This document shows positions 11,633 through 22,556 of a stretch of 64,000 nt of DNA, piece after piece. The DNA is taken from NCBI RefSeq assembly GCF_026213295.1, contig NC_079415.1, forward strand, positions 35,058,136 to 35,122,135, read 5' to 3'. The translations under genes and the position numbers were made by a program. Below the pieces are notes generated by a model that was given only the letters and a program-made list of their open reading frames with translations, was not told where the DNA came from and did no database searches. The number at the start of each line of letters is the position of its first letter. The stretch's first letter is position 1. This DNA comes from Gadus chalcogrammus (lineage: Eukaryota > Chordata > Actinopteri > Gadiformes > Gadidae).

Positions 11633-11829
11633 CTTTCCACATAAAGAAGGAAACACATTTTCATTTCCATTCATTTGCACAGAATAGTTTTGAATTCGCC
11701 CTTCATAAGGGTCAGGAGAAGAGCAATTCTTATCTTTCTGCTTCCGATACGTTTTTGGAGAAGCTGAGACTGTTTTTTGAGACCAAGATTGTATTGTAAC
11801 AATGACGTAGGAAGGTTCATGAATGTTCA

Positions 11830-12170
11830 CAAACATTCGCGCTCATTCATTGAGCGTCACAAGACGAAATAACATTAAGCAGATAACACTTATTTTACAA
11901 ATGACATTTATTAGCGTTGCTTACTTTATAATTGCATTGTATTTAATTGTTTAATGGTAAACTGAGTGTATTAACACAAGCTAGCTAAACTATGATACAC
12001 TTTAAAACACTCAATACAAATATAAAGTAAAAAAAAGTGTTTGTATTATGTTATTTCTTCTTTGGCAACATGAGCGCGAATGTTTTTTGAAACCTGCCAA
12101 GCAACGGACAATCGTGTCGAACGATGACGTAATGTTTAGAACGCGAATTACGTAGGTGGAACAATTTTCA
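11830..12170. repeat. Older, diverged inverted repeat beside the foldback element
   Basis: The two ends (around 11835-11900 and 12030-12140) are imperfect inverted copies sharing 'TTCGCGCTCAT' and 'AATAACAT' stretches. They resemble the arms of the neighbouring palindrome at 12272-13037, so it is probably an older member of the same family. Confidence 0.5.
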
Positions 12171-12271
12171 CCCCGGTACAATTTTGGTGCGACAGCGCCA
12201 ATCAACTAGTTGGCTTTTCCCCCTGGCGCCCTATTGGCTGGATTAACACAATGACAACAGGGAAGCGACGG

Positions 12272-13037
12272 TGTCACGTTAAAATTGTACCGGGGGCGAA
12301 AATTGTACCGGCCTACGTCATCGTTTGTTTACATCCTGACAACCTGCCCGGCAACAGACGACGCGATGCAGAAAACATGTTTCCAAACGACGAAATAACA
12401 TAATACAGATAGCGGATCGCTATCTGTATTATGATAGATAGCGATAACAATTGTTTTTACTTTATATTTGTATTGTATTTAATTGTTTAATCGAAACAAT
12501 AAAAACAATTGCCCGCGAAACGGGCGATCGCGTCAAATGACAAATGTTTTGCCCGCGAAACGGGCGATCGCGTCAAATGACGTAGGAGGGTTCTTGAAAC
12601 ATAATACAGATAACGGATCGCTAGATAACACTTGTTTTTACTTTATATTTGTATTGTATTTAATTGTTTAATCGAATTTAGCTAGTAAACTGAGTGATTT
12701 AAGCAGGTTTCATAGTCTAGAATGTTCAAGAACCTTCCTACGTGATTTGACGCGTCATTTGACGCGATCGCCCGTTATGCGGGCAATTTTTTTTATTGTT
12801 TCGATTAAACAATTAAATACAATACAAATATAAATATAAAGTAAAAACAAGTGTTATCGCTATCTATCATACTACAGATAGCGATCCGCCATCTGTATTA
12901 TGTTATTTTGTCGTTTGGAAACATGTTTTCTGCATCGCGTCGTCTGTTGCCGGGCAGGTTGTCAGGTTGTCAGGATGTAAACAAACGATGACGTAGGCCG
13001 GTACAATTTTCGCCCCCGGTACAATTTTAACGTGACA
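12272..13037. mobile_element. Foldback element: 766 bp palindrome with arms of about 300 bp
   Basis: The left end TGTCACGTTAAAATTGTACC is the exact reverse complement of the right end. Complementarity continues inward for about 300 bp with few mismatches and a short central spacer near 12650. It includes a doubled GCCCGCGAAACGGGCGATCG unit (12511 and 12551). There is no coding capacity. It lies in the intron between modules of unit 2. I found no convincing target duplication, so its class is unknown. Confidence 0.75.
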
Positions 13038-13261
13038 ACGGCAAGCAGCGATTTGCGTACAGAGTCAGCTGAACAAGTTGATCAAGCCTCTTGTGCTGAA
13101 GAAAATGACAGCAGCTTCCCTAGACCAACGAGTCTGGAAATAGCCAGGCTACACGTACGACTCATTAAATCATAGAGGTGTGTGCTTTCTAAGGGTGTGT
13201 GCTAGAGTTGTAACAAAGGAAGCCTCTCGTTTGGATGGTGAATAAGAAGACGATTTCCAAC

Positions 13262-13542
13262 CTGGACACTCAGCTCCTCGTGGCAGACCAGCCGCTCACC
13301 GCGCTCCAGGCTCTTGGCCACGCTGTGGTCCGCAGACAGCGAGTTCAGGGCCTCCACTTCTGACGCTGTGAAGAGGGTGTCATGGCCGTCCGTCGCCAAA
13401 GGGCCCTCCCCTTTTCCGTAGACGCTCAGAATCTTCAGTTCCTCGCTGTGACTGGACATGTGGGAGGAGCCAGGGGCGTCCTCACCCAGACTCTCTGAGG
13501 TGGCGCCGCGCTGAGTGCTACGGTCTCCAAAGGCATCGCAGT
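13262..13542 (-). CDS. Unit 2 long DCDAFGD exon, module 2
   Basis: 281 nt, open, phase 1 in and 0 out, donor CAG|GTTGGA. The usual CTGCAG acceptor is CTGCAA here, so the next AG (CAAAAG) would be used, removing exactly one codon. The same change is in unit 5 exon 5. The frame continues past the donor to the LLQL stop at 13202. Confidence 0.65.
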
Positions 13543-13816
13543 CTTTTGCAGAGGGAGAAAAAAAGGAAAAAGTATATTTACTAGGGCTGGGCGATATATC
13601 GATATTTAAAATATATCGATATTTTTTCTAACACGATATGAAACGAGACCATATCGTCAATATCGATATAATTTAATTTGCGTTGAAATTACAGCACATT
13701 TGTTCCAAATAACACCAGTTTCGAACCGCCTGCCACCTGCTATTTTGTAACTGCTTATGTCTCTCCCGCTCTGCCCCCGCCCCCCTCCACTGACTCACGT
13801 CACTTTTTGAAACATG

Positions 13817-13971
13817 AGCCGTGTTCGAAATCGTTCACTATTTATTGGGTATTTTAAGTGCACTATATTGTGCATGAAATGAACCACTGAGAATTCGAAC
13901 ACCACTACAAAATGGCGAGCACCCTATATAGTGCACTATATCCGTGATAGGGAACGATTTCGAACACAGCT
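13817..13971. mobile_element. 155 bp MITE nested in the hAT
   Basis: Inverted ends AGCCGTGTTCGAAATCGTTC and GAACGATTTCGAACACAGCT, with a palindromic GTGCACTATAT core. No coding sequence. The target duplication is not clear (possibly AT). Confidence 0.6.
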
Positions 13972-14002
13972 ATGGAGTCCGCCTGCGCACAGCTCCATAG
14001 TA

Positions 14003-14095
14003 TGGAAATTGTTTGGATATAAGTTGTCTGACGAATTACAAAATCACGTAATTTGTGGAGAGTGCTTAAAAACTGTCGCAACCAAAGGGTTGCAA
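14003..14095 (+). pseudogene. BED zinc-finger relic of a hAT transposase
   Basis: Plus-strand reading FGYKLSDELQNHVICGECLK, then TVATKG. This matches the Cys-Cys half of a BED finger; the His-His half is out of frame just downstream. It lies inside the 13582-14924 hAT. Confidence 0.6.
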
Positions 14096-14814
14096 TTCTG
14101 TCCATAATATTCCGGAGGTGCACACAGCTTTTGGCCGTGATATTGTATATTATAATGTTCTCAAATACGAGGCAGAGGCAGTGTCTAGTCCACGGTTTAA
14201 TCAACCATCAAACTGTATTCAATTCTGAACGGTAGGAATAGTAATTGTAAATCGAAACGGTAGGTAGGTATAGTAATAACGGTGTTTCTTGTCGGTTCTT
14301 TGGCGTCTCTTCTATTTCCACAACGAGACTGTATTGGGGGTTATCTGAGCCATGGTTGAGAAGGAATTGGGGGAAAGGAACTTTGGCTTTGACTCGCTGA
14401 AGTACATGAACTGCGACATGCCTCCCGTGTGTTCTAGAATATTTACAGAACACGGCTGAAGGCTATGTGAGCCTCGCCATTGCGATACATCCACTGTAAA
14501 CAGCGCATGGTACCGTGGCTGCACGGCAGAATTTCGGGAACGTCTTTGAATACTGTGTTAGTTGCCCACTAATACCTATATTAAAGAATACATAAAATAG
14601 CATGTCATGTCCGCCCCCCCCCCACGCAGTCATTACGGCTCATAATATTTCGGAGGTGCACAAAGTTTTTGCCGTGATGTTATATATTATAATGTTCTCT
14701 AATACGAGGCGGAGGCAGTGTCTAGTCCACGGTTTATTCAACCATCAAACTGTATTCAATTCCGAACGGTAGAAATAGTAACCTAATATCAAATCTGCGC
14801 ACGGACCGCGCGCG

Positions 14815-14838
14815 CCCCCCCCCCCCCCCCCCCCCCCC
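14815..14838. repeat. (C)24 homopolymer
   Basis: Run of 24 C inside the hAT. Its length may be inexact because of sequencing or assembly slippage. Confidence 0.9.
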
Positions 14839-15434
14839 TTCGACAAATATCGATATATATCTTATATCGATATTCTGCTTGAAGATATCGAGATATGACT
14901 TTTGGTCCATATCGCCCAGCCCTAATATTTACATTTACATTTTGCATAAAGGGAGGCATTGTGTATTTGTACACGTGAAAGAAACTCTTTAAATGTACGC
15001 AACATTGACACAGAGGGTTTAAAATGTGTACTGCTGACAAAGATTCAGTTTTGGAGAGGGACGTCTCCTCCAGCACCATCCTCCCTAGACTCAAAGATCA
15101 AGTGGTTGGCCAGGTTAAGGACACTCAACGAACACCAGCGCAAAGTGATCTGATCACAACATGACATGTCAGGCAAGCGCAAAAATTCTATTTCGACACT
15201 AAAAAGCAACAAGAATGATAAACAAGCTCATGTGGCATCTGTCTTGAAACCATTCTGGGCTCTTGACTGATTCCATCTTTGAAATGCAACTCCCAAGTTT
15301 GACTCGTGTTTTAGAAGGGCGCTTGTCATGATGCTTTTCAAAAGAGGACCAAGCTTTTTAGCGCAGGCAGAATCAAGTACATTCTCAGTCGATCGAGGTC
15401 GTTTGCTTGCATAGATGCAATGTGTATTACTAAC

Positions 15435-15501
15435 CTGTGGCGGGCAAGCCTCCACCAATATCCTCTTCAACCTTTATTGAAATGGTGTCTGGGGTCTGCT
15501 G
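15435..15501 (-). CDS. Unit 2 IKVEEDIGGG exon, module 1
   Basis: Open 67 nt exon ending GGLPAT before donor G|GTTAGT, phase 0 in and 1 out. Confidence 0.6.
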
Positions 15502-15593
15502 CATTCCACATGAAGAAGGAAACACACACAAGACATATTCTTTCATTTTCACAGAATAGTTGTCAATCCCCACTAACGACACATTATGCCTTT

Positions 15594-16527
15594 TCACACT
15601 GCCAAGCTGGTTCGGTCGCGGCTTGGCACGCCCTGCAATTTCAATGTCTTGCCCGTGTACAACCGAGGGGGTCAAATCCCCCTTGAAGACTTTTATGTTT
15701 GCTTTAGCTTTCTGCTAAATCTTAAATACATTGAACTTTCTAAAAAGCTTTTTTAACTTTGCCTTTATTTTCTATTTTAATACTAAAATGCCTTTTTAAC
15801 TTTGTTATGTTTTCTTTTACTTATCACTTATTTTATTGTATGACAATGTTTATACGTTAATCACTGAGTCTGCCTTGTGTATGAAAAGTGCTACATAAAT
15901 AAAGTTGCCTTCGTCTCTGAGCTGACTTTCTTGGTTCACCGGAGAAGGCGGGGCTACACACCGAGTGTAGGACTCTTTACAATGAATTGCAAATAAATAT
16001 TAACATATTTTTGATTCAAGACCCTCGCATGCAATAATGAGTTCAAATCTTAGTGTAGGATAAAACGCGATTAACTATATACAAGTGCAAAAATGTGATT
16101 TTTTTAATTATTTTTTTCAAACCACTTTGCTGACGAAGCATTGTAAGAAAGTTTGTCTGGTACTTTCTCTTAGATCGACCAACTTTCGTCTTCTTTAAAT
16201 GCGACTGCATCACCTTCTCTCCCATGATGGTCAGCAGCTTGCGGATTTCACCGTCTCTCCAGTTACAACTATTCATATTGATATCGCTGCATCGTCTCTG
16301 TTGTAGAGACAATGCAGCAACACCTCTACCCAAGCCTCGCCCCTCGAACCACAAGGCTGTCTTATCGCATTTACATCAAAATGAAACCGCCAATATGTGT
16401 AGGGTCAGAGAGGGTTAATAGGGGTGCGAAATAAAGCCTGTAAATTACCTCGCTCAGTGTAAACGCGCGGATCACACAGGGGAAAAGTTGGGCATAAGAC
16501 GGGCATATTTGGCGGTGTAAAACGTTT
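15594..16527 (-). mobile_element. PIF/Harbinger-like element with a Myb/SANT-type frame
   Basis: Ends contain TTTTCACACTGCCAAGCTGG on the left and the inverse TTGGCGGTGTAAAA on the right. Inside, the minus strand reads NSCNWRDGEIRKLLTIMGEK and onward (16043-16290). This resembles the Myb/SANT-like trihelix protein that Harbinger elements carry beside their transposase. A second copy is at 44962-45578. Shorter internally deleted copies lie at the same intron position in other modules (for example 4385-4450, 24311-24375, 50709-50775 and 61279-61345). Confidence 0.55.
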
Positions 16528-16625
16528 ACTGAATCATAAAGGTGTGAGCTTTCTATGGGTTTGTTTTAGAGTTGTAACAGAGGAAGCCTCTCTTTTGGAT
16601 GGTGAATGAGAAGATGATTTCCAAC

Positions 16626-16909
16626 CTGCACACGCAGCTCCTCGTGGCAGACCAGACGCTCGCCGCGCTCCAGGCTCTTGGCCGCGCTGTGGTCCGCAGG
16701 CAGCGAGTTCAGGGCCTCCACTTCTGACGCGGTGAAGAGGGTGTCATGGCCGTCCTCCGCCAGTGGGCCCTCCCCTTTTCCGTAGACGCTCAGAATCTTC
16801 AGCTCCTCGCTGTGACTAAACATGTGGGAGGAGCCAGGGGCGTCCACACCAAGAATCTCTGAGGTGGCGCAACACTGAGTGCTACGGTCTCCAAAGGCAT
16901 CGCAGTCTT
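16626..16909 (-). CDS. Unit 2 long DCDAFGD exon, module 1
   Basis: 284 nt, open, with a good CTGCAG acceptor, phase 1 in and 0 out, donor CAG|GTTGGA. It reads EDCDAFGDRSTQCCATSEIL, then SSHMFSHSEELKILSVYGKG. Continuation past the donor reaches the LLQL stop at 16566. Confidence 0.65.
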
Positions 16910-17463
16910 CTGCAGACGGAGAAAAAAAGGAAAAATCAATTGTTTTGATACATTATTTGCATAAAGGGAGGCATTGTGTATTTGTACACGGGAAAGAAAC
17001 TCTTTAAATGTATGCAACATTGACACAGAGGGTTTAAAATGTATACTGCTGACAAAGATTCACAGTTTTGGAGAAGGACGTCTCCTCCAGCACCCTCCTC
17101 CCTAGACTCAAAGCTCAAGTGGTTGGCCAGGTTAAGGACACTCAACGAACACCAGCGCAAAATGATCTGATCACAACATGACATGCGAAGCGCAATTCTA
17201 TTTCGACACTAAAAAGCAACAACGTCTCCTTCCCTCTAAGCTGATCAGCTAACATTCATGCATTACGAATTCATTGATGTTTGAGAATGATAAACCAGCT
17301 CATGTGGCATCTGTCTTGAAACCATTCTGGGCTCTTGACTGATTCCATCTTTGAAATGCAACTCCCAAGTTTGACTCGTGTTTTAGCAGGGCGCTGGTAG
17401 AATTATTTTACACTAGAATCTACCAAATCAAAGAAAAAAATACTCAATGAGTAATGTACACAC

Positions 17464-17597
17464 CTTCACTTTTAAAATGGGGCTGCATAGACTTTAAGGA
17501 CAGCTTTGTGCCTACAAATATGCGTTTCCAGGTTTTCTGTCTGGCAGGCAACATCCCTTGAGAGAAGCTGCTGAATGTAAGCACTTGATGGGCTGGC
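17464..17597 (-). pseudogene. Unit 2 exon 2, frameshifted
   Basis: 134 nt against 133 in the intact unit 5 copy. One extra base near the 'GTQLS' codons shifts the frame to a stop just before the donor. The start reads ASPSSAYIQQLLSRDVACQT. Confidence 0.6.
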
Positions 17598-18440
17598 CTG
17601 CGTAGAGACAACAAAGAAAAATCAGTACTCAATTTTTTACATTGTATGTATTCCAGGTGCAAGTTGTAAGAAGATACAAGAGAAGCATGTTTAGTGAATT
17701 ACATTAGCCTAATACTTAAAATGAGTTATATGAAATTATATTACATCCTTGATTTGTTTACATATTTTATAGTTCAACTCATCAACTCAATACCATGACA
17801 TCAAGATCTGCAGAAATCGGCTAATACCCCTTTGATTTGAATCATGTGTGAAGGGGAAAACATGCCTATAATAGTGTGTTCCAGGCACACTTTTTTGCCC
17901 GTAAATAACCAGCTGTAACTGGGAGTACAAGAGGGTAGAAGGGTGAAAAACACGGGTTCCCAGGAACGCACCATTATGTATTTAGGATGAGTTGAACAGG
18001 TCAATCTCCTCAAAAGTAAAACGCTAGAACTACTGCGGTCCAGTGGCCGGTATAATACAGTTGTATTCGTTTGTTGTATGGTGAGCAGACATTTTAAACA
18101 TTGCATTCCCTTGGTATCCAAGCAGTAGAGATCATTGCCTGTAGCCCCTTTGTTGAATTGTGCCCATTCTCGTGTGATGCCCCATGCTTGCTTAGATGCA
18201 CACTCGACTTACAGTGTGTGTATTTGTAGGAATGAATGGGCGGCAATGTATTAGTCCACTGTCCTTTCTCTATAATAGGTCCATGGTATTTACACACATA
18301 ACTGATGCTATCTACCTTAACATTAGCGACAATAACTTGGCTGTTAGCTGTAGCGCTAATGCTAAAGCAACATTATAATGCTAACCAGGTAACCATTTAC
18401 AGTAAAGCAACACAATGATATGGCGTCAGTTAACTTACTT

Positions 18441-18567
18441 TTTCGAGGTTTGTAGCTGAGCCGAGGAGAGTTGGTACTGATCCAGACTTGATTTTCAGAC
18501 GTTGAGCAAGTCCAGCTCTGTATTGGCCCAAGTTGAGGAAGCAGTCGTCAGTGAAATGTTTGGCGCT
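18441..18567 (-). pseudogene. Unit 2 THAP exon, 3' part only
   Basis: Minus-strand reading AKHFTDDCFLNLGQYRAGLA, then SGSVPTLLGSATNL and a GTAAGT donor. This is the second half of the THAP domain. The first 49 codons, with the start and three of the four zinc ligands, are missing; unrelated sequence follows at 18568. Confidence 0.75.
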
Positions 18568-18726
18568 GCCGTGTTCTAGCAACGGGACGGCCATACGTTC
18601 CTGACCTCATCTGACTCCCGCGCTGCGTTCGTATCCAGTGGGCGTGGCCTATGACGTATTGGCCCCGGCTTCCTCATCTGTCTAAAGATGCTGCCAGAGC
18701 CATAATAGAGAGAGAAGAGTTGCGAC

Positions 18727-18787
18727 CATAGATATATATATTAACTAGATGCCCTACGGCGGCATCTAGTTAATATATATGTCTATG
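18727..18787. mobile_element. 61 bp near-perfect palindromic insertion with 8 bp target duplication
   Basis: Starts CATAGATATATATATTAACT and ends with its near-perfect inverse, with a central loop CTACGG. It is bracketed by GTTGCGAC at 18719-18726 and 18788-18795. The size and 8 bp duplication suggest a hAT-mobilised mini-element that can form one long hairpin. Confidence 0.7.
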
Positions 18788-18799
18788 GTTGCGACACTA

Positions 18800-19410
18800 T
18801 GATCTCGCTGGCAGGGTCGTCACGTGGTTCATGTAAGCCTGTATAGTTCAAAAACAGGCCGCGATGCCGTGTTCTTAAATGGGACTGCCAGCAGCGATTG
18901 CAATATAGAATGGTAAATATAAATTAAAAAACACAAGTACTTTTCTGACCATTGTTGCATATTTGTAAACGTCAGTTTTACATTTGAGTGGTAGGGTGAC
19001 AACTGCAAGCTACTTAGATACGTTAAGTTTGAGGGAAAGCTTCACGTTCGTGTTAGCATGGGTAGCACTAGGCTATTGACTTTAATGCCTTAACCTTACT
19101 ACATCTGTTCTGGAATCAGAATCAAAAGTATCACATATATTAAAGAATAACAAATGAAAGTATTTTTTTTATTAAACAATGGGTCAGACAACAAGAGTGT
19201 GTGTGTGTGTGTGTGTCCAACTTGAAAAACAACAACAAAGTGAAGGAACAGGGATGAATATTGTGTTAACAAGAGAGGAATGCGCTGAGGAAAGGAGACA
19301 ATTAAAAAAGCAATACAAGTAAAATGGACCACTGGTTATAAAACCCTGCAGCAAATGCAGATTCCACTGCCTAACATCTGCACGCTGCAAAGAGAGTAGG
19401 CACCAAGTAA
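18800..19410. other. Non-coding stretch with a (TG)n tract
   Basis: Nothing recognisable except a GT dinucleotide tract at 19196-19216 and AT-rich sequence. Part of 19190-19300 resembles 20680-20760, both around 'AACAAAGTGAAGGAACAGGG'. Confidence 0.5.
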
Positions 19411-19413
19411 AGC

Positions 19414-20479
19414 CGGGCCCCGTTTCCCGAAAGCATCGTTAGCCTAAGTGGATCGCAGAGTGGGTCGTACGAGCATCGTACAGTTTTCACACCGTTTCCC
19501 GAAAGCATCGTTGGTAACGAATGTCTTGAAAACGCTCGTAGCTAACGAGTGCTCCAGGGTACTCGTAGGACGCTAAGAGCATCGTTAGCCCACTATAGAG
19601 TGAACTCATTATTGCATGCGGGTGTCTTCATTCATAAAAAAAAAACATTCGGGAGTATGCAATAATACAAATGATTCTAAAGAGGTCAGAGACTCCGTGC
19701 ACAGCCCCGCCTTCCCCAGTGAACCAAGAAACCCCGCGCCGTGACGAACGGGGGATTTGACCCCCTCGGTTTACACAGGAAACTTGAGATAAGAAGGTGA
19801 AATCGTCGGGCGTGCCAAGCTGCGACCGAACCGGCTCGGCAGTGTAGAAAGACCTATAGCCAGGGTTCGAGTTAGGTGGGAGGCAGTGGGAGCTGAGCTC
19901 CAATCAAGAGAGGTCTGGCTCCCATGAAAGCAATAAACTCTTTGGGGGTCTCGGAAAATACAGCCGCATAATATTGTTATTACAAATAAAGCTATTTTCC
20001 CTTCCACATGCAGAGTAATATTGACGTTAAGTGGGATAATAGAACGCCGGTCATTATCGGGAAAATAAGCCCAGACAGGGTGAATCGGACACCGACGCGA
20101 AACGGAGGTGCTTCGACCTGAAGGGGCTTATTTTCGATTATGAGCAGCTACTTGCCAAACGAAAAAATAGCCTGACTTCACAAGGTGTCTTTTTATAATT
20201 TATTTGTTACCATACGTAGTGTTGATCAGCAGAGAAATAGTTAGCCAAAGACGTTGACGTTGCTAAGCAGCCGAAGACGCTGGCGTTGTTGTGAAGGTCC
20301 CAAGCAAGTGAACGGAGCGTTCCACGGCATTGAGAAGAGCCGTGTCATAATAGCCCATATTTACGTCCTATATCCCCCCCCCCCCAAATGCTCCAAAGAA
20401 ATTATCGATGGTTCGAAAGATCCATCGGGAGAATGATCTTACGAGCGAAGATCCATCGTTATCGGGAAACGGGGCCCTG
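19414..20479. mobile_element. DNA transposon with GGGCCCCGTTTCCCGA inverted ends
   Basis: Left end CGGGCCCCGTTTCCCGA and right-end inverse CAGGGCCCCGTTTCCCGA. The left end has a second partial copy of the subterminal repeat at 19492-19520. The CAGGG start would fit hAT, but no target duplication could be matched. Inside, 19690-19860 is an inverted fragment of the Harbinger-like element seen at 15594. No transposase. Confidence 0.6.
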
Positions 20480-20811
20480 GACCCAGTGTTTGAGATGCCA
20501 GATATATCAGGCTGAGGTTTGTGGAACCAAAAACAAGTGGGAACAAGGACTAAGAACAACAAAGCAAACATACAGTAAGTGAACAAGAACAGCAAAGTAG
20601 AGCCAGGGGGTATCAATAAATAAAACAATGTTAGTCATGTGTGCAACAAGAACAACAAATGTGTAAACAGGTGTGCGTGTATGTCTAACTTGTAAAACAA
20701 GAACAAAGTGAAGGAACAGGGAGGAATATTATAAGTTATCAATAAACAAAGAAAATACTCCACAAACATCAGGCTGAGGTTAAGGATAGTAAAGTGCATC
20801 AGGTCGAAAGG

Positions 20812-21110
20812 AAGGACAACAATCGCAGCAGTCGCCGCCGCCGCCACCACCACCAACAGCCGTCGCCAGCACAAGCCGCCACCACTAGCAGCAGAAGGCG
20901 ACACCACCATCCTTCGCCACCACCAGCCAGCTCAAGCAGCCATCGCCTCAAGCAGCAGCGACCTGCAGCAGCAGTGTTATCCGGCACCAGCCAGCTCAAG
21001 CAGCCATCGCCTCAAGCAGCGACCTGCAGCAGTAGCCATCAGCATCCACCATCAGCAGCATTCACCTTCAGCAGCATTCACCATCAGCCGCATCCACCAT
21101 CAGCCGCATA
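20812..21110. repeat. CAG/CCG/CCA triplet-rich tract
   Basis: Imperfect triplet repeats in CAG, CCG and CAC, homologous at the right end to 1-77. Open frames through it (Ser/His/Gln-rich) are by-products of the triplet period. Confidence 0.8.
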
Positions 21111-21114
21111 CACA

Positions 21115-22435
21115 TAACCGCTGTCAGTGACACAATTAGGCCTAGGCATTTTCTATTCATACTATAGCTGTGAGAATTGTTCAGAAAAATCACCTCCATA
21201 GTCGCCCTGAGTCACAGGGCGACAGTCTCCTGCAAGAATCAGGGAAACCTATTATAGGACATTCTGTCCAGAAATTAAACATTCAGAAAAATAGGAGACA
21301 CTTTGCTTTGATAGTTATATACCTCTGATTGGAGATTGATTGTCGGCAGCTCCTCCAAACTAATGTTTGTACCTTCAACTAAAAATGACAATTAATTTAC
21401 ACTCAATCATTTCACAACAATTTGATTAGCAAGACAATTATTGATGTCCATTGCCAATACATGAATACATACTCATTACAAAGGCCTTGGAAGTCGAGGC
21501 AGTGGGGTCAGAGGACATCCCCCCTTCCACTCCAACCATCATTGGCCGACCTTAGTTATTGGCGAGAGCCAGCTCCTCCGAAGTGGTGAAGGGCGGTGGA
21601 GCGGTCCCCCTCCCAGTCATATTAAATTTGGTTTTCTTTGCTACAGGTAATCAACATGTGTCTAAAGGTAGGAGCCTAGGCCATTGCAAATCATACAGGC
21701 TAGATTCACCTGAAATTATTCAAATGGATGCTTACAACTTACCACATTAAATATTATTTAAATATTTATTTTTGACTTGGCCCCATGTTCGTAGGAGCGT
21801 GCTGGCACCACATCTATGGGGTAAAAGGCATGATGATACATGATATTTTTTAGACAATATGCAGAATCTATTCACTTACGAATTAACACGGACGGCTTTT
21901 TTTTGCCAGCGCGCTACCCTAGCCATATTATGGGCAACCGTGTTCCCCTTGGCTGTGATTTCGACTTTGAATTCCTCGTAGGAATTCATAATACACCACG
22001 CACGCTCGATTCACTTTGCACAAGTGGGGGTGAAATGACGTGATAAACACACCTTTTATGTGAACGAGCATTGAACCTAAAGCGGAAAACCTGGTTCGAC
22101 TAATTGAATCTAAAGTGAGTGTCGTGGAACCATTTAACTCTGACTGCGAGTTGCGCCTCTGTCGAACCAGGTTTTCCCAAGAAAGCCTGGGTATGTTCAG
22201 CGAGGTTCGTGGTATACTCCCCTCACAAGTTTCCTTTGTATTTACCAACGATGTGAACGTTTCCTAATATTTAGCTGTTAGAAGAGTCAGAGAAATAAGT
22301 TCTTTATCACACAGACATGAATTACAAAAATTAAAACAAAGCAAAACAAAGCGAAACAAAAGCTGGAAAGTGTTTAATCCTGATGAAAAGAAAAACTAAA
22401 AGCAGTAATTTCGACAAATACCGGACAGAGCTCTC
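21115..22435. other. 3' flank module A of unit 3; no gene seen
   Basis: Second copy of 78-1390 with small indels. Candidate poly(A) signal ATTAAA on the minus strand at 22373-22378, 179 nt past the unit 3 stop, the same spacing as in unit 1. Confidence 0.65.
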
Positions 22436-22556
22436 AATCAAAGCGCCCCGTTACCCTGTGTGAAAGCACCCCAATGCCCGTGTCCTTGAGCATGTGGACA
22501 CTCAAATTGCTTGGGTCGCTGTAGCTGGCGTTCCAATGCACTAACAGGCAGAGCGT

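Larger units (their letters stand above)
13582..14924. mobile_element. hAT transposon, non-autonomous
   Basis: Ends TAGGGCTGGGCGATAT and its inverse, with AT-rich subterminal repeats of ATCGATAT. It is flanked by the 8 bp duplication ATATTTAC (13574-13581 and 14925-14932), the hallmark of hAT. Inside are a BED-finger relic, a partly duplicated segment (14090-14220 and 14645-14765), a 24 bp C run and a small MITE. Confidence 0.88.

Noticed and set aside
20794..21117. Ser/His/Gln-rich frame across the triplet tract
   Set aside because: It is a by-product of a 3-base repeat and ends with it; no flanking exon signals.
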